A stretch of 64,000 nucleotides of DNA from CAXSDR01 sp964236445 (GTDB taxonomy: Bacteria > Actinomycetota > Actinomycetes > Motilibacterales > Motilibacteraceae): the NCBI GenBank assembly GCA_964236445.1, contig CAXSDR010000003.1, positions 3,313-67,312 on the forward strand, given 5' to 3'. Position 1 is the stretch's first letter. Each line of letters starts with the position of its first letter. Below, piece after piece: positions 43,185 through 51,881 of the stretch. The notes below the pieces were generated by a model. That model worked only from the letters and a program-made list of their open reading frames with translations. It did no database searches and was not told where the DNA came from. The position numbers and the translations under genes were made by a program.

Positions 43185-44738
43185 ATGGACAGCGGCAAGC
43201 GGGTGCTGGGCGTCACGGCGACAGCGTCCTGGATCTCGCTGGTGCTCGCAGCGATCGCGGCCCTGCTCGCCGACCACGTCGACGATCTGCCCGTCTCGAT
43301 GCCGGCGGTCATCGCGTGGATCGCCGTCGGTGCGGTTCTCGCCGGCGCTGCGACGCTGCTCGCGACCCTGCCGGCCAACCACGACGGCGACGTGCTCCTG
43401 GCGTGGGCAGGGCCCGGGCTGCTCCTCGGCCAGGTGCTCGTCGTCACCGGCCTCTCGCTGGCGACCGGTGGCTTCCGCGGACCCTGCTGGATCCTGATGG
43501 CCGAGGTGCTGCTCGTCGCACCGTCGGTCCTGCCGCGGCGGGCGAACTCCGCGCTGGCCCTGGTGCTGGCCGCCTCCCTGACGATCATCGGCGTCGTCAC
43601 CCATACGTTCTCCGCACCGTCCGCCGGTGCAGCGATGCTCGCCGTGCTCACGCTGTCGCTGCTCCCCGTGCTCGGCGGGGAGCTGGCGGACGCGCTGCTT
43701 TCCACCGGTCGCCAGGCCCAGGGTGACCGCGACGAGCTCGCAGCCCGCGTCCAGGAGCTTTCGCTGGCCCTGGGTCGTGCGGCCGAGGGCGACCTCGCCG
43801 TGCGCGTGAGCTCGTCCGACGGTCACCTCGGCACCGACGCGCTGACCGGGCTCGGCGACGCCTTCAACTCCACGGTGGTCAACCTTCGCCTGCTCGTCGA
43901 GCAGGTCCGCCTGGGTGGCGAGCAGATCACCGGCAGCGCCAGCGAGCTCCTCGCGACCGCTGAGGAGCACGCGAGCAGCGCCAACCAGCAGTCCTCCGCC
44001 GTCGCCGAGACCACGGCCACGATCGAGGAGCTCGCCGCTACCGCCGCGCAGATCGCCGACACCTCCGAGGCTGTCGCACGCTTCGCCGCCGAGACCCTGC
44101 ACCACGCCGAGCTCGGCCGGGCTGCCGTCGCCGCGAGCGTCACCGCCATGGACACCATCGCCACCCGCGTCGACTCCATCGCCGCCCGCTCCCTGCTGCT
44201 CGGCGAGAAGAGCCAGGAGATCGGGCGCATCCTCGAGGTCATCGACGACATCGCCGACCAGACGAACCTGCTGGCGCTCAACGCCGCGATCGAGGCCGCC
44301 CGTGCCGGTGAGCACGGTCGTGGCTTCGCCGTCGTGGCGAGCGAGATCCGCAAGCTCGCCGAGCGCGCCCAGGAGTCGACCGGTCACATCCAGGCCATCG
44401 TCACCCAGATCCAGGCCGAGACCAACGCCACGATCCTCGCCAGTGAGGAGGGGGCCAAGGAGGTCTCCAGCGGCTCACTGCTCGCCCGTGACGTGGTCGA
44501 GGCGCTCGAGCGCATCTCGGGAATGGTCGACGAGACCACCACCGCGGCGAAGGAGATCTCCATCGCCACCCAGCAGCAACGCTCCGCGAGCGACCAGGTC
44601 GTCTCGGCGATGACCCAGGTGTCCGACGTCTCCCGGCAGTACGCCGTCGGCTCCCGCCAGTCTGCCGCGGCCGCCGCCCAGCTCAACGTGCTGGCTGCTG
44701 AGCTGCGTGCCTCCATCGAGCAGTTCCGCGTCGCCTGA
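43185..44738 (+). CDS. Methyl-accepting chemotaxis-type receptor with membrane-embedded N-terminus
   Basis: A 517-residue receptor. The first ~170 residues are about six hydrophobic helices with very short loops, with no extracellular sensor domain. A HAMP-like linker follows (LGRAAEGDLAVRV) and then the cytoplasmic signalling coiled coil, whose hairpin tip ILEVIDDIADQTNLLALNAA and AGEHGRGFAVVASEIRKLAE is fully conserved. It could sense membrane state or an ion gradient. ATG 43185 is preferred (GAAGGG seven bases upstream); GTG 43155 overlaps cheW. Confidence 0.88.
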   Translation: MDSGKRVLGVTATASWISLVLAAIAALLADHVDDLPVSMPAVIAWIAVGAVLAGAATLLATLPANHDGDVLLAWAGPGLLLGQVLVVTGLSLATGGFRGPCWILMAEVLLVAPSVLPRRANSALALVLAASLTIIGVVTHTFSAPSAGAAMLAVLTLSLLPVLGGELADALLSTGRQAQGDRDELAARVQELSLALGRAAEGDLAVRVSSSDGHLGTDALTGLGDAFNSTVVNLRLLVEQVRLGGEQITGSASELLATAEEHASSANQQSSAVAETTATIEELAATAAQIADTSEAVARFAAETLHHAELGRAAVAASVTAMDTIATRVDSIAARSLLLGEKSQEIGRILEVIDDIADQTNLLALNAAIEAARAGEHGRGFAVVASEIRKLAERAQESTGHIQAIVTQIQAETNATILASEEGAKEVSSGSLLARDVVEALERISGMVDETTTAAKEISIATQQQRSASDQVVSAMTQVSDVSRQYAVGSRQSAAAAAQLNVLAAELRASIEQFRVA

Positions 44739-44755
44739 CGGGGCTGGGACCCCAC

Positions 44756-47212
44756 ATGAAGGACTGGGCGAACGACCCCGACCTGCTCGCGACCTTCCGG
44801 GCGGAGGTCGACGACCGGCTGGCCTCGCTGCGCAGCGGACTGCTCGAGCTCGAGGGTCATCCGTCGCCGCGGCAGATCATCGGTGAGCTCTTTCGTGACG
44901 CCCACACGGTCAAGGGTTCTGCTCGCATGCTCGGGCTCGACGACGTCGTGTCGCTCGCTCACCGGGCCGAAGACCTCCTCGGTGCGCTGCGGGACGGGCG
45001 CACCGACGTACGCCGTGACCACATCGACGTCCTGCTGGCCACCTGCGACGCGATCTCCCGGGCGATGCCCGGATCACCGCGGCCCGCGACGAGTGCCGAG
45101 ATCAAGGGCCTGAGCGACGCGCTGCACGCGGCCCTGCGCGGACAGGACCACGTGGCCGTGCCGGTCGTCACCGGCGAGCAGACCAATGCCGAGGAGTCGG
45201 CGTTGGCGGCGGCGGAGGTGCCAGCACCTGCTGCCTCGGTGGCTCCGGCGGACCGGTCCGCCCAGGCTGCGACGGGCTCCGCGTTCAGCGCCTTCTCGGT
45301 GTTTCCCGCGTTCCAGGCGCCGGCCGTGTTCCATGCGCCGGCCGAGGAGCCACAGACAGCTCCGTCGCCCTTCGCGGCACCCTCCGCACCCTCCGCACCC
45401 CCCGCACCCCCTGCACCGACCCCCGGCGTGCCTGCTCCGCGCCCCCGCCCCGCCCAGCAAGACCAGCTCCCGCCGCCGCGCCAGACCGCGGTGCGGGTTC
45501 CGGTGCGCCGCGTGCGCGAGCTGCTCGACGGTGTCGGCGAGGCCGAGCTCGCCGCGCGACGGGTGGGGGTGCAGACGCATGAGCTGTCGACCGCGCTCGC
45601 GGCCGCATCGAGCGCGGCGCAGGTCGTGCGCGGTGCGACGTCAGGGCGCAAGAGCGACCCTCTGGCGAATGCAGCATCGGCCCTGGTCGGAGCTGTCGAG
45701 CGGATGCGCATCGCGGCCGGAGACCTCCCGACGCTGCTCGAGGACGCCGAGAGCGCGATGTCGATCGTGCGCGACGGCACGATCAGCCTCGCGATGGTCC
45801 CGGTGCGCCAGGTGGTGGCAGGGTTCGCGGGCCTGGTGCGTGAGCTGACCATCGGCACGGGCAAGGACGTGGTGCTCGTCGTCGAGGGCGAGACGGTCGA
45901 GCTGGACAGCCGCGTGCTCGACGCGGCCGCCGACGCCCTGCGCCACCTCGTGACCAACGCTGTCGACCACGGCTGCGAGTCGGTCGCCGACAGGATCGCC
46001 GCAGGCAAGCCGGGCACCGCGACGATCACGGTCGCCGCACACGCGGCGGGCGCCTCGGTCGTCATCGACGTCTCGGACGACGGTGCGGGCATCGACGAGG
46101 ACAGGCTGCGCGCCGTCGCGGTCGCGCGCGGTGTGCTCGGGGCCGAGGAGGCCCGCACGTTGACCGGTTCGGCGCTGCTGCGCGTCCTCTTCGTCGAGGG
46201 CTTCTCGACGCGCAACGAGGTCACCCACAGCTCCGGGCGCGGGGTCGGCCTCGACGTGGTGGCCCACGCCGTCGGCGGCATCGGCGGCACGGTGGACATC
46301 GGCACCCGCCTGGGGTCCGGCACCACGTTCACCGTCATGCTGCCTGTCACCCTCGGCGTGCAGCGCTGCCTCGTCGCCCGCGTAGGTGGTGAGACCTACG
46401 CGCTGCCGGTCACGGGCGTCGTGGAGACCGTGACGCTCAAGGGCGTCGCCCGGGCCGAGGTGGCCGGCGTGCCGGTCCTGGTGCGTCACGGCGTCTCCCT
46501 CCCGCTGCTCGACCTGGGGGTCGCCGTCGGTGTCAGGGGTGAGCGCAACCCGCGGGCCGCCGTGATCGTCCGCTCCGGCGCCGTCGGCGAGCACACCGCG
46601 TTCGCGGTCGATGCGCTCGACGGCGAGCGCGAGATGGTCATCAAGGACCTCGGGCTTTTCCTCGGCCGGCAGGCCGCTGTCACCGGAGCCACGATCGACG
46701 CCGACGGCGGGCTGGTGCTCGTGCTCGACGTACGAGAGCTGGCCTCCCGCGGTGCGACGGCGCCGCTGAGCATGGGACCTGACCCCGGCATGCCGGCGCT
46801 GCGGGCACCGTCGGGCGTCCGCACCAGCGGCGACGCGTCCGGGCCGGCGCGGATCCTGGTCGTCGAGGACTCGGTCGGGGTCCGGGAGCTGCAGCGGGCG
46901 ATTCTCGAGGGTGCCGGCTATGACGTGACCACGGCGATGGACGGCAGCGAGGGGGCGGCCCGCCTCAGCGGAAGGCCGTTCGACCTCGTGCTGTCCGACG
47001 TCGAGATGCCGGGAATGGACGGCTTCTCCCTCGCCCGTGCGCTGCGGCGGACGCCCGGCTGGCAGGACGTGCCGGTCATCATCATGACCTCGCGGGGTGA
47101 CGACGCCGACCGGCGCGCTGGGCTGGACGCGGGAGCATCGGCCTACCTGCTCAAGAGCTCCTTCGACCAGGCCGAACTGCTCAGTACGGTCCGCCGCTTG
47201 ATCGGTCGCTGA
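44756..47212 (+). CDS. cheA: Hybrid histidine kinase CheA with C-terminal receiver
   Basis: An 818-residue kinase. Hpt domain with phospho-His50 (DAHTVKGSARML); a Pro/Ala-rich linker (about 145-240); a dimerisation helix pair; HATPase with NAVDHG, DDGAGID and GRGVGLDVV; a CheW-like domain (about 535-680); and a REC domain from ~698 with phospho-acceptor Asp748 in LVLSDVEMPGMDG. No CheY-binding P2 domain is obvious. The fused receiver may act as a phosphate sink or internal output. Confidence 0.92.
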   Translation: MKDWANDPDLLATFRAEVDDRLASLRSGLLELEGHPSPRQIIGELFRDAHTVKGSARMLGLDDVVSLAHRAEDLLGALRDGRTDVRRDHIDVLLATCDAISRAMPGSPRPATSAEIKGLSDALHAALRGQDHVAVPVVTGEQTNAEESALAAAEVPAPAASVAPADRSAQAATGSAFSAFSVFPAFQAPAVFHAPAEEPQTAPSPFAAPSAPSAPPAPPAPTPGVPAPRPRPAQQDQLPPPRQTAVRVPVRRVRELLDGVGEAELAARRVGVQTHELSTALAAASSAAQVVRGATSGRKSDPLANAASALVGAVERMRIAAGDLPTLLEDAESAMSIVRDGTISLAMVPVRQVVAGFAGLVRELTIGTGKDVVLVVEGETVELDSRVLDAAADALRHLVTNAVDHGCESVADRIAAGKPGTATITVAAHAAGASVVIDVSDDGAGIDEDRLRAVAVARGVLGAEEARTLTGSALLRVLFVEGFSTRNEVTHSSGRGVGLDVVAHAVGGIGGTVDIGTRLGSGTTFTVMLPVTLGVQRCLVARVGGETYALPVTGVVETVTLKGVARAEVAGVPVLVRHGVSLPLLDLGVAVGVRGERNPRAAVIVRSGAVGEHTAFAVDALDGEREMVIKDLGLFLGRQAAVTGATIDADGGLVLVLDVRELASRGATAPLSMGPDPGMPALRAPSGVRTSGDASGPARILVVEDSVGVRELQRAILEGAGYDVTTAMDGSEGAARLSGRPFDLVLSDVEMPGMDGFSLARALRRTPGWQDVPVIIMTSRGDDADRRAGLDAGASAYLLKSSFDQAELLSTVRRLIGR

Positions 47213-47284
47213 GATGCCTCCGTTGACCATCCGCCCGCTGCTCAGGTGGACCTGTACGACTCGCCCGCTACACCCGGAGATGTG

Positions 47285-48253
47285 ATGCCGAGAGTTCTGC
47301 TCGCCGACGACAGTCCGACGCTGCGCCGGATCGTCACCTCGGTCCTGGAACGCGAGGGCTTCGAGGTGCACACGGCCGAGGACGGCGTGGAGGCGCTGCA
47401 GCAGGCCTTCCGGGTCCAGCCCGACGTGATCATTCTCGACGTCCAGATGCCGCGCGTCTCGGGCTATGTGGCGGCGCGGCTGCTCAAGGACGACTGGCAG
47501 ACCACGGAGACGCCGGTCATCATCCTGACCTCGCTCGATGCCGCGAGCGACCGCTACTGGGCCAGCCAGACCGGTGCCGACCGCTTTCTCACCAAGGACT
47601 TCGAGGCCGCTGACCTCGTCGACGCCGTACGCGAGGTGCTGGCTGCCGCGGACGAGCGCCGGGGCGGGCGCCCATCCTACCGTGCCGAGGCCGTCGACCT
47701 GGGCGACGACGAGGTCCTGGCCCGCATCTCCGAGCTGCTGGACCGCAAGCTCTTCGAGGCCAGCGTCGCCGCCGAGGTCACGGCGATCGCGGCAGACGTG
47801 AACGGCTTCGAGGAGACCGTCGCGGCGGTGCTGCTGATGCTGCGCCGGGTCGTCGACTGCGACCTCGCCGCCATGCTTGTCCTCGAGGACCTCTCGACCT
47901 ATGTCAGCGTGGGACGCGAGACGTCCACGACGCTCTACAGCGAGTTCTTCACCTCGATCGCCGAGGCCGCCAGCCAGGTCACCGGTGCAGCCGTCTCGGT
48001 GTCCTCGCTCGCCCCCCGGGTCGCCGACCCCGACGGCCTGCTCGGTGCCGACGACGAGGGCCGCATGGCGACGTTCCTGTCGATGCCGCTGCGCACGGGC
48101 GGCCGGGTCATCGGCTGCCTCGCGTTGGCCAGTGCGAGCAAGAACGCCTTCGGCGAAGCGTCGATGACCACCCTGCGCCTCGTCGAGGGGCCCGCGGCTG
48201 TCGTCGTGGACAACGCGCGCATGAGCCGACAGCGGGCGGCTGCCGCACGCTGA
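47285..48253 (+). CDS. Response regulator with REC and GAF-like domains
   Basis: A 322-residue protein. The N-terminal REC domain has the acidic pair (LLADDSPTLRR), Asp52 in IILDVQMPRVSG and Lys in FLTKDF. The C-terminal ~180 residues resemble a GAF domain (CDLAAMLVLED, FLSMPLRTGGRVIGCLALAS). There is no DNA-binding, GGDEF or methylesterase domain. As the only separate receiver in the cluster it is the likely output of CheA, acting by protein contact or ligand binding. ATG 47285 follows GGAG. Confidence 0.85.
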   Translation: MPRVLLADDSPTLRRIVTSVLEREGFEVHTAEDGVEALQQAFRVQPDVIILDVQMPRVSGYVAARLLKDDWQTTETPVIILTSLDAASDRYWASQTGADRFLTKDFEAADLVDAVREVLAAADERRGGRPSYRAEAVDLGDDEVLARISELLDRKLFEASVAAEVTAIAADVNGFEETVAAVLLMLRRVVDCDLAAMLVLEDLSTYVSVGRETSTTLYSEFFTSIAEAASQVTGAAVSVSSLAPRVADPDGLLGADDEGRMATFLSMPLRTGGRVIGCLALASASKNAFGEASMTTLRLVEGPAAVVVDNARMSRQRAAAAR

Positions 48254-48266
48254 GGATGATGTCGTC

Positions 48267-48824
48267 ATGAACGACATCGCGCGGTCCTCTGTGACTGTGA
48301 CGCTGCGGCTGGTCACCGGTGAACCGGCCGAGATGGCGTCGCTGCAAGGCGTCTTGGACGCCGCGCCGGCCTATGCCGAGCGCGTCACCGGTCAGCCGCC
48401 CGGAGCCGCGGACGCGCAGAGCCTGTTCTCGATCCTGCCCGACGGTGTGGATTATTCGTCGAAGTTCGTCTGGGCTGTCATGCACGACGCCACCATGGTG
48501 GGCTGCATCGACGTCATCCGGGGCTGGCCTGCCGCCGACACCGCACTGGTCGGACTTCTGCTGATCTCGGAGCCCTATGTGCGCAGGGGTCTCGGGACGG
48601 CGGCTTTCCAGGCCATGCAGACCGAGGTAGGTGGGTGGCCCGAGATCCGCCGGCTGCGGGCGGCTGTCGTGGAGACGAATGCCGACGTGCTGGTGTTCTG
48701 GGCTGGTCTGGGCTTTCGCGAGACCGGCGAGACGAAGCCCTATCGCTACGACAAGCTGGTCTCGCGCACGCGGATCCTGATCCGCGATGTGGACGACGAG
48801 CACCAGTCCGGCGGGGCGGGGTGA
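48267..48824 (+). CDS. GNAT-family N-acetyltransferase
   Basis: A 185-residue GNAT protein. The acetyl-CoA pyrophosphate loop is VRRGLGTAAFQAM and motif B is ETNADVLVFWAGLGFRETGE. It follows the response regulator by 13 bp on the same strand and so may belong to the chemosensory operon. Substrate unknown; protein acetylation as an output step is speculation. Confidence 0.85.
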   Translation: MNDIARSSVTVTLRLVTGEPAEMASLQGVLDAAPAYAERVTGQPPGAADAQSLFSILPDGVDYSSKFVWAVMHDATMVGCIDVIRGWPAADTALVGLLLISEPYVRRGLGTAAFQAMQTEVGGWPEIRRLRAAVVETNADVLVFWAGLGFRETGETKPYRYDKLVSRTRILIRDVDDEHQSGGAG

Positions 48825-48837
48825 CGGCCAAAACCCT

Positions 48838-49020
48838 TCATGCCGATCGGTCACCGAGCCGGTCCGTCGTCTGCCGTCCCAGGATCTGCTCGAACAGCGC
48901 GGCCTTTCCCGCGTCGTCCTGGAACGGGAGGGCGTTCAGGCGCGAGGTGAGCTCGGTGACCCGCAGGACCCTCTCGGCCATGGCCTGGAACTCGGGGCTA
49001 CCGATGCGCATGAGTCGCAC
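48838..49020 (-). pseudogene. Truncated sugar O-acetyltransferase (NodL/LacA-type) fragment
   Basis: Sixty codons resembling the N-terminal helical (Mac) region of hexapeptide acetyltransferases: EFQAMAERVLRVTELTSRLN and KAALFEQILGRQ. The enzyme family continues with the left-handed beta-helix, but here the frame ends after LGRQTTDRLGDRSA. Either a remnant or a small helical protein; it is followed at once by the YbjQ cluster on the same strand. Confidence 0.45.
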
Positions 49021-49023
49021 GAT

Positions 49024-49446
49024 TCAGTTGCCGAGCATCCGGCGCAGCGCCTCCCTGGCGGCAGCGCTGCGGCGCGCGAGGTCTGTCAGCTCCTGCGCCA
49101 GGACCGCCACCCACTCGTCCACCGAGACGACGCGGCGCGAGATGGTCACGCCGCGCACCACTGTCTCGATCTCAGCAGCCATGCGCCGATGCTCCGTCTC
49201 GCGCAACGTGAGGATGTGCGCCTCCGTGCGGACGACGAGCGCGACGGCGACGCCTTCCCGCCCGGCAAGGCGGTCCCCAAGCGTGCGGCGGCGCACGACG
49301 TCCACCATGCCGGCGGGCAACGCGTCGCCGATCGTCGCCGTCAGCACGCGCGCATAGGTCGTCACGTCCACGAGGTCTGCGCGCAGTGCCGCGGCGATCG
49401 CCTCGATGTCCGGTTGCCCGTCGGCTGCGGGCAGAGCCTCACTCAT
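49024..49446 (-). CDS. Unknown helical protein, third gene of the YbjQ cluster
   Basis: A 140-residue, mostly helical, soluble protein (IEAIAAALRADLVDVTTYAR; VLAQELTDLARRSAAAREAL). No family recognised. Its ATG overlaps the TGA of the upstream YbjQ gene (TGATG), so it is made together with the two YbjQ proteins and probably works with them. Confidence 0.65.
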   Translation of the reverse strand: MSEALPAADGQPDIEAIAAALRADLVDVTTYARVLTATIGDALPAGMVDVVRRRTLGDRLAGREGVAVALVVRTEAHILTLRETEHRRMAAEIETVVRGVTISRRVVSVDEWVAVLAQELTDLARRSAAAREALRRMLGN

Positions 49447-50291
49447 CAGTCGCTCAGGGGCAGCACGAGAGCCGGCTTGGCGATCGTGTGGTCCGCACGC
49501 ACCGGACGCACAGCCGTGCCGACCGCGAAGAACTCGGTGGTGTGCCCGCCCCACCGGTGCGGCAGCGACAGCAGCTGGACACCGACGATCCCTTCGGCTT
49601 TCAACGCCTCGGCCTCGGCCTGCATGCGGCTCATCGCCAGCTCACGCGCGTCGTAGAGGGCTTCGGTGAACTGCGGGATCTCGACGTTCTGGCCGATGTT
49701 GCCCATCGTCTGCCAGAACTTCTGGTGAGCGATGTGATAGACGCAGTTGCCCATGACCAAGCCTTGCGGCGCGTAGCCGGCCTGGATCAGCGTCCAGAAG
49801 TCCTGACCCGACAGGTCCGACGTGAAAGGCAGTCCGTGTGCGTTGCGCCACGAGAAGCCGTCGGGCGCTGCGGCATGGGCCTCGTCAGCATGCACTGCCG
49901 TGCCGATCGCCACGAACTCGGCGAGATCTGTGCCGAACTCCTTGAACTCGATCTCGAGACGTACGCCGACCACGCCGTCCGCACCGAGTGCCTGTGCTTC
50001 TGCCTCCATGCGCGACATCGCCAGCTCGCGGGCGTGGTACATCGCCTGCGACAGCGTCTCCAGCTCCTGGTTGCGGCTCCACTGGCGCGCCTGGAAGCCC
50101 ACGTGATAGATGCTCGACCCCAGGACGAGCCCCAGCGGGCGGAAGCCCGCTTCCCGCACGAGCAGGAACTCGTTGACGCTGAGGTCCGAAGTGAACAAGC
50201 TGGTCGACTGCCCCGGCCGCATCTGCGCCAGGCGCTTCATCGCATCCTCGGGGATGCCGAGATCCGTTGCGCGGGAAGGCGTCTCGCTCAT
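49446..50291 (-). CDS. Double YbjQ-domain (DUF74) protein A
   Basis: A 281-residue protein made of two YbjQ-like domains. Each has the pattern SVNEFLLVREAGFRPLGLVLG or SGQDFWTLIQAGYAPQGLVMG (shortened: LVREAGFRPLGLVLG, LIQAGYAPQGLVMG), then YHARELAMSRMEAEAQALGAD and DGVVGVRLE. Single-domain YbjQ proteins are ~105-residue pentamers of unknown role, sometimes called heavy-metal-binding. The conserved helix ELAMSRM-AEA-AL appears twice. It overlaps both neighbours (ATGA, TGATG). Confidence 0.8.
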   Translation of the reverse strand: MSETPSRATDLGIPEDAMKRLAQMRPGQSTSLFTSDLSVNEFLLVREAGFRPLGLVLGSSIYHVGFQARQWSRNQELETLSQAMYHARELAMSRMEAEAQALGADGVVGVRLEIEFKEFGTDLAEFVAIGTAVHADEAHAAAPDGFSWRNAHGLPFTSDLSGQDFWTLIQAGYAPQGLVMGNCVYHIAHQKFWQTMGNIGQNVEIPQFTEALYDARELAMSRMQAEAEALKAEGIVGVQLLSLPHRWGGHTTEFFAVGTAVRPVRADHTIAKPALVLPLSD

Positions 50292-51220
50292 GTGCGGGCT
50301 CCAGTGGTGAGGGGCAGCATGGTCAGTGTCCGGGCAGCGGCGGGTGGCCTGCTGCGGTACTGCACGAGCGTCGTGCCGACCACGAAGGCTTCCGCGACGT
50401 GGTCGGTGTGGCCGTCCGACGGTTCGACCTCCCACACATGCAGGCTCATGTCGCTCACGACTGCACCCTCGGCGCCGACGCTGTTGATGCGTTCGGCGAA
50501 CCGCTGGTTGGCGAAGTGGCGGCTGTGCTGCACCAGCTCGGTGTAGCCGGAGACCTCGACGTTGCCGGCTCCCCACGACTGCTGACGCTGAGTTCGGTAG
50601 TCGTCGTGTCGGATGGCCACCTCGAGCCCGATGGCGACACTGACGGGCATCCAGCCGTTGCTCATGAGCTTCGCCACGTCGGTGCCGGCCAGGTCGGTCG
50701 TGAAGGGGTAGGCGGGGTGGGTGCGCGACCGCGCGCGTACGGCTGTGCCCAGAGCGACGAACTCACGGCCGAGCCCTTCGACGGACTCCATCGTCAGTCG
50801 GATGCCCACCACGCCGTCGGCGCCCATGGCCCTCGCCTCGTCGAGCATCCGGCGCAGCGCGGTGTCATAGCCGCGGTTGAGTGCGTCGACGTAGGGCCGG
50901 TAGCCGGCGAAGACGCTCGACCGTGTGCTCGTCACGGCCGCCAGACGGCCGGCGCCGAAGCCGGACCATGCGCCGCATCCGGTCCAGCCCTGCCAGCCGA
51001 CATGCTCGACGATGCAGCCCATGACCTCGCCGAGCGGCTCGAGGCCGACGTCAGAGATCGCCACGGTCGACCCGACGCCGAGCAGCGACGTCGCGACACC
51101 AGCGGTCGCGAACCGAGACATGCGCGCCTGCGCGGCCGGCGGGAGCCCCCGCCCGTCCCAGGGTGTGGTGGACAACGGTTCGCGTCCCCTTTGACGTCGT
51201 CGGCTGGTCCTGACCATCAT
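50288..51220 (-). CDS. Double YbjQ-domain (DUF74) protein B
   Basis: A ~310-residue protein, first of the three-gene unit. The N-terminal domain keeps ALRRMLDEARAMGADGVVGI. The C-terminal domain (LAGTDVAKLMSNGWMPVSVA; FANQRFAERINSVGAEGAVV) is more divergent. An extra hydrophobic Gly-rich stretch (GWQGWTGCGAWSGFGAGRL) distinguishes it from protein A. Start could be ATG 51220, TTG 51175 or ATG 51121. Confidence 0.75.
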   Translation of the reverse strand: MMVRTSRRRQRGREPLSTTPWDGRGLPPAAQARMSRFATAGVATSLLGVGSTVAISDVGLEPLGEVMGCIVEHVGWQGWTGCGAWSGFGAGRLAAVTSTRSSVFAGYRPYVDALNRGYDTALRRMLDEARAMGADGVVGIRLTMESVEGLGREFVALGTAVRARSRTHPAYPFTTDLAGTDVAKLMSNGWMPVSVAIGLEVAIRHDDYRTQRQQSWGAGNVEVSGYTELVQHSRHFANQRFAERINSVGAEGAVVSDMSLHVWEVEPSDGHTDHVAEAFVVGTTLVQYRSRPPAAARTLTMLPLTTGART

Positions 51221-51243
51221 GACGCCCCAGCCGTGGGGCGGCT

Positions 51244-51786
51244 TCAGCAGTCGACAGCCGCCGGCACGCCGGCCGTCTCGTCTTCGGTGAGCTCGGCGAT
51301 GTGACGGCAGGTGGTGGGGTCGAGGTTCTTCACGGCGCGCGCGGTGCGTTCGAGCAGATTGCGCAGCTGTGCGGCGTCGCCATCATCGAGCGACCCGAAC
51401 ACGTGGTGCTCGACCTGGCGCAGCCGCTGCTCGAAGTCCGCCAGCCTGCTCGAGCCTGACGACGTGAGCACGATGCGGCGGGCTCGTCTGTCTTGCAGGT
51501 CGGCCTGACGCTCGACCAACCCGGCAGTCACGAGGCCGTCGAGAAGATAAGTGACGACGGTGCGGTCGAGGCCAACCGCGTCGGCAAGCGCCAGCTGGCT
51601 GGCGTGCTGCTCGTGACGCACCCCGACGAGCAGCCGGTAGGCGCGGACACCGCCGGGGAGGTCCGAGAGCACGAGTTCGGCCGCACGCAGATGGGCGCGA
51701 AGAACGGTGGCGAGGGCCCAGCCGAGGTCGCCCGGAGCGGTGAGCGTCTCGCACTCGGCACCGACGTACCCCTTCACCACCGTCAT
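51244..51786 (-). CDS. MarR-family regulator, divergent from azoreductase
   Basis: A 180-residue winged-helix protein: SQLALADAVGLDRTVVTYLL is the recognition region and VERQADLQDRRARRIVLT the wing. Divergent genes suggest it controls the azoreductase, as MarR-type quinone/disulfide sensors do. Cys residues occur only near the ends (GAECETL, TTCRHI, AAVDC), so redox sensing is possible. ATG 51786. Confidence 0.85.
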   Translation of the reverse strand: MTVVKGYVGAECETLTAPGDLGWALATVLRAHLRAAELVLSDLPGGVRAYRLLVGVRHEQHASQLALADAVGLDRTVVTYLLDGLVTAGLVERQADLQDRRARRIVLTSSGSSRLADFEQRLRQVEHHVFGSLDDGDAAQLRNLLERTARAVKNLDPTTCRHIAELTEDETAGVPAAVDC

Positions 51787-51807
51787 ACAGCCGAGTCTAG
51801 CGCCGTC

Positions 51808-51836
51808 TTGACGAAGACGTCTGTCCGACATATGTT
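51808..51836 (+). promoter_or_regulatory. Azoreductase promoter TTGACG-N17-TATGTT
   Basis: Good -35 and -10 hexamers at 17-bp spacing, in the intergenic region between the MarR gene and the azoreductase. The same -10 hexamer is used at xylA. Confidence 0.55.
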
Positions 51837-51881
51837 CTGCGTCACAGACGATCTGCTGACCGACACACCGGGAGAACCGCC

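Noticed and set aside
42696..44387. A 563-codon open frame opposite the chemoreceptor
   Set aside because: Gly/Gln/Arg-rich mirror of a coiled-coil gene; no motif.
42628..48253. Flagellar chemotaxis operon
   Set aside because: No CheY, CheB, CheR or any flagellar gene is present, and the receptor lacks an extracellular ligand domain.
45641..48316. An 891-codon open frame on the - strand
   Set aside because: Antisense to cheA and the REC-GAF gene, no recognisable domain.
48838..51831. Anti-phage defence island
   Set aside because: The cluster of unknown genes has YbjQ folds and a MarR regulator but no nuclease, helicase, NTPase or toxin motif, so defence has no support.
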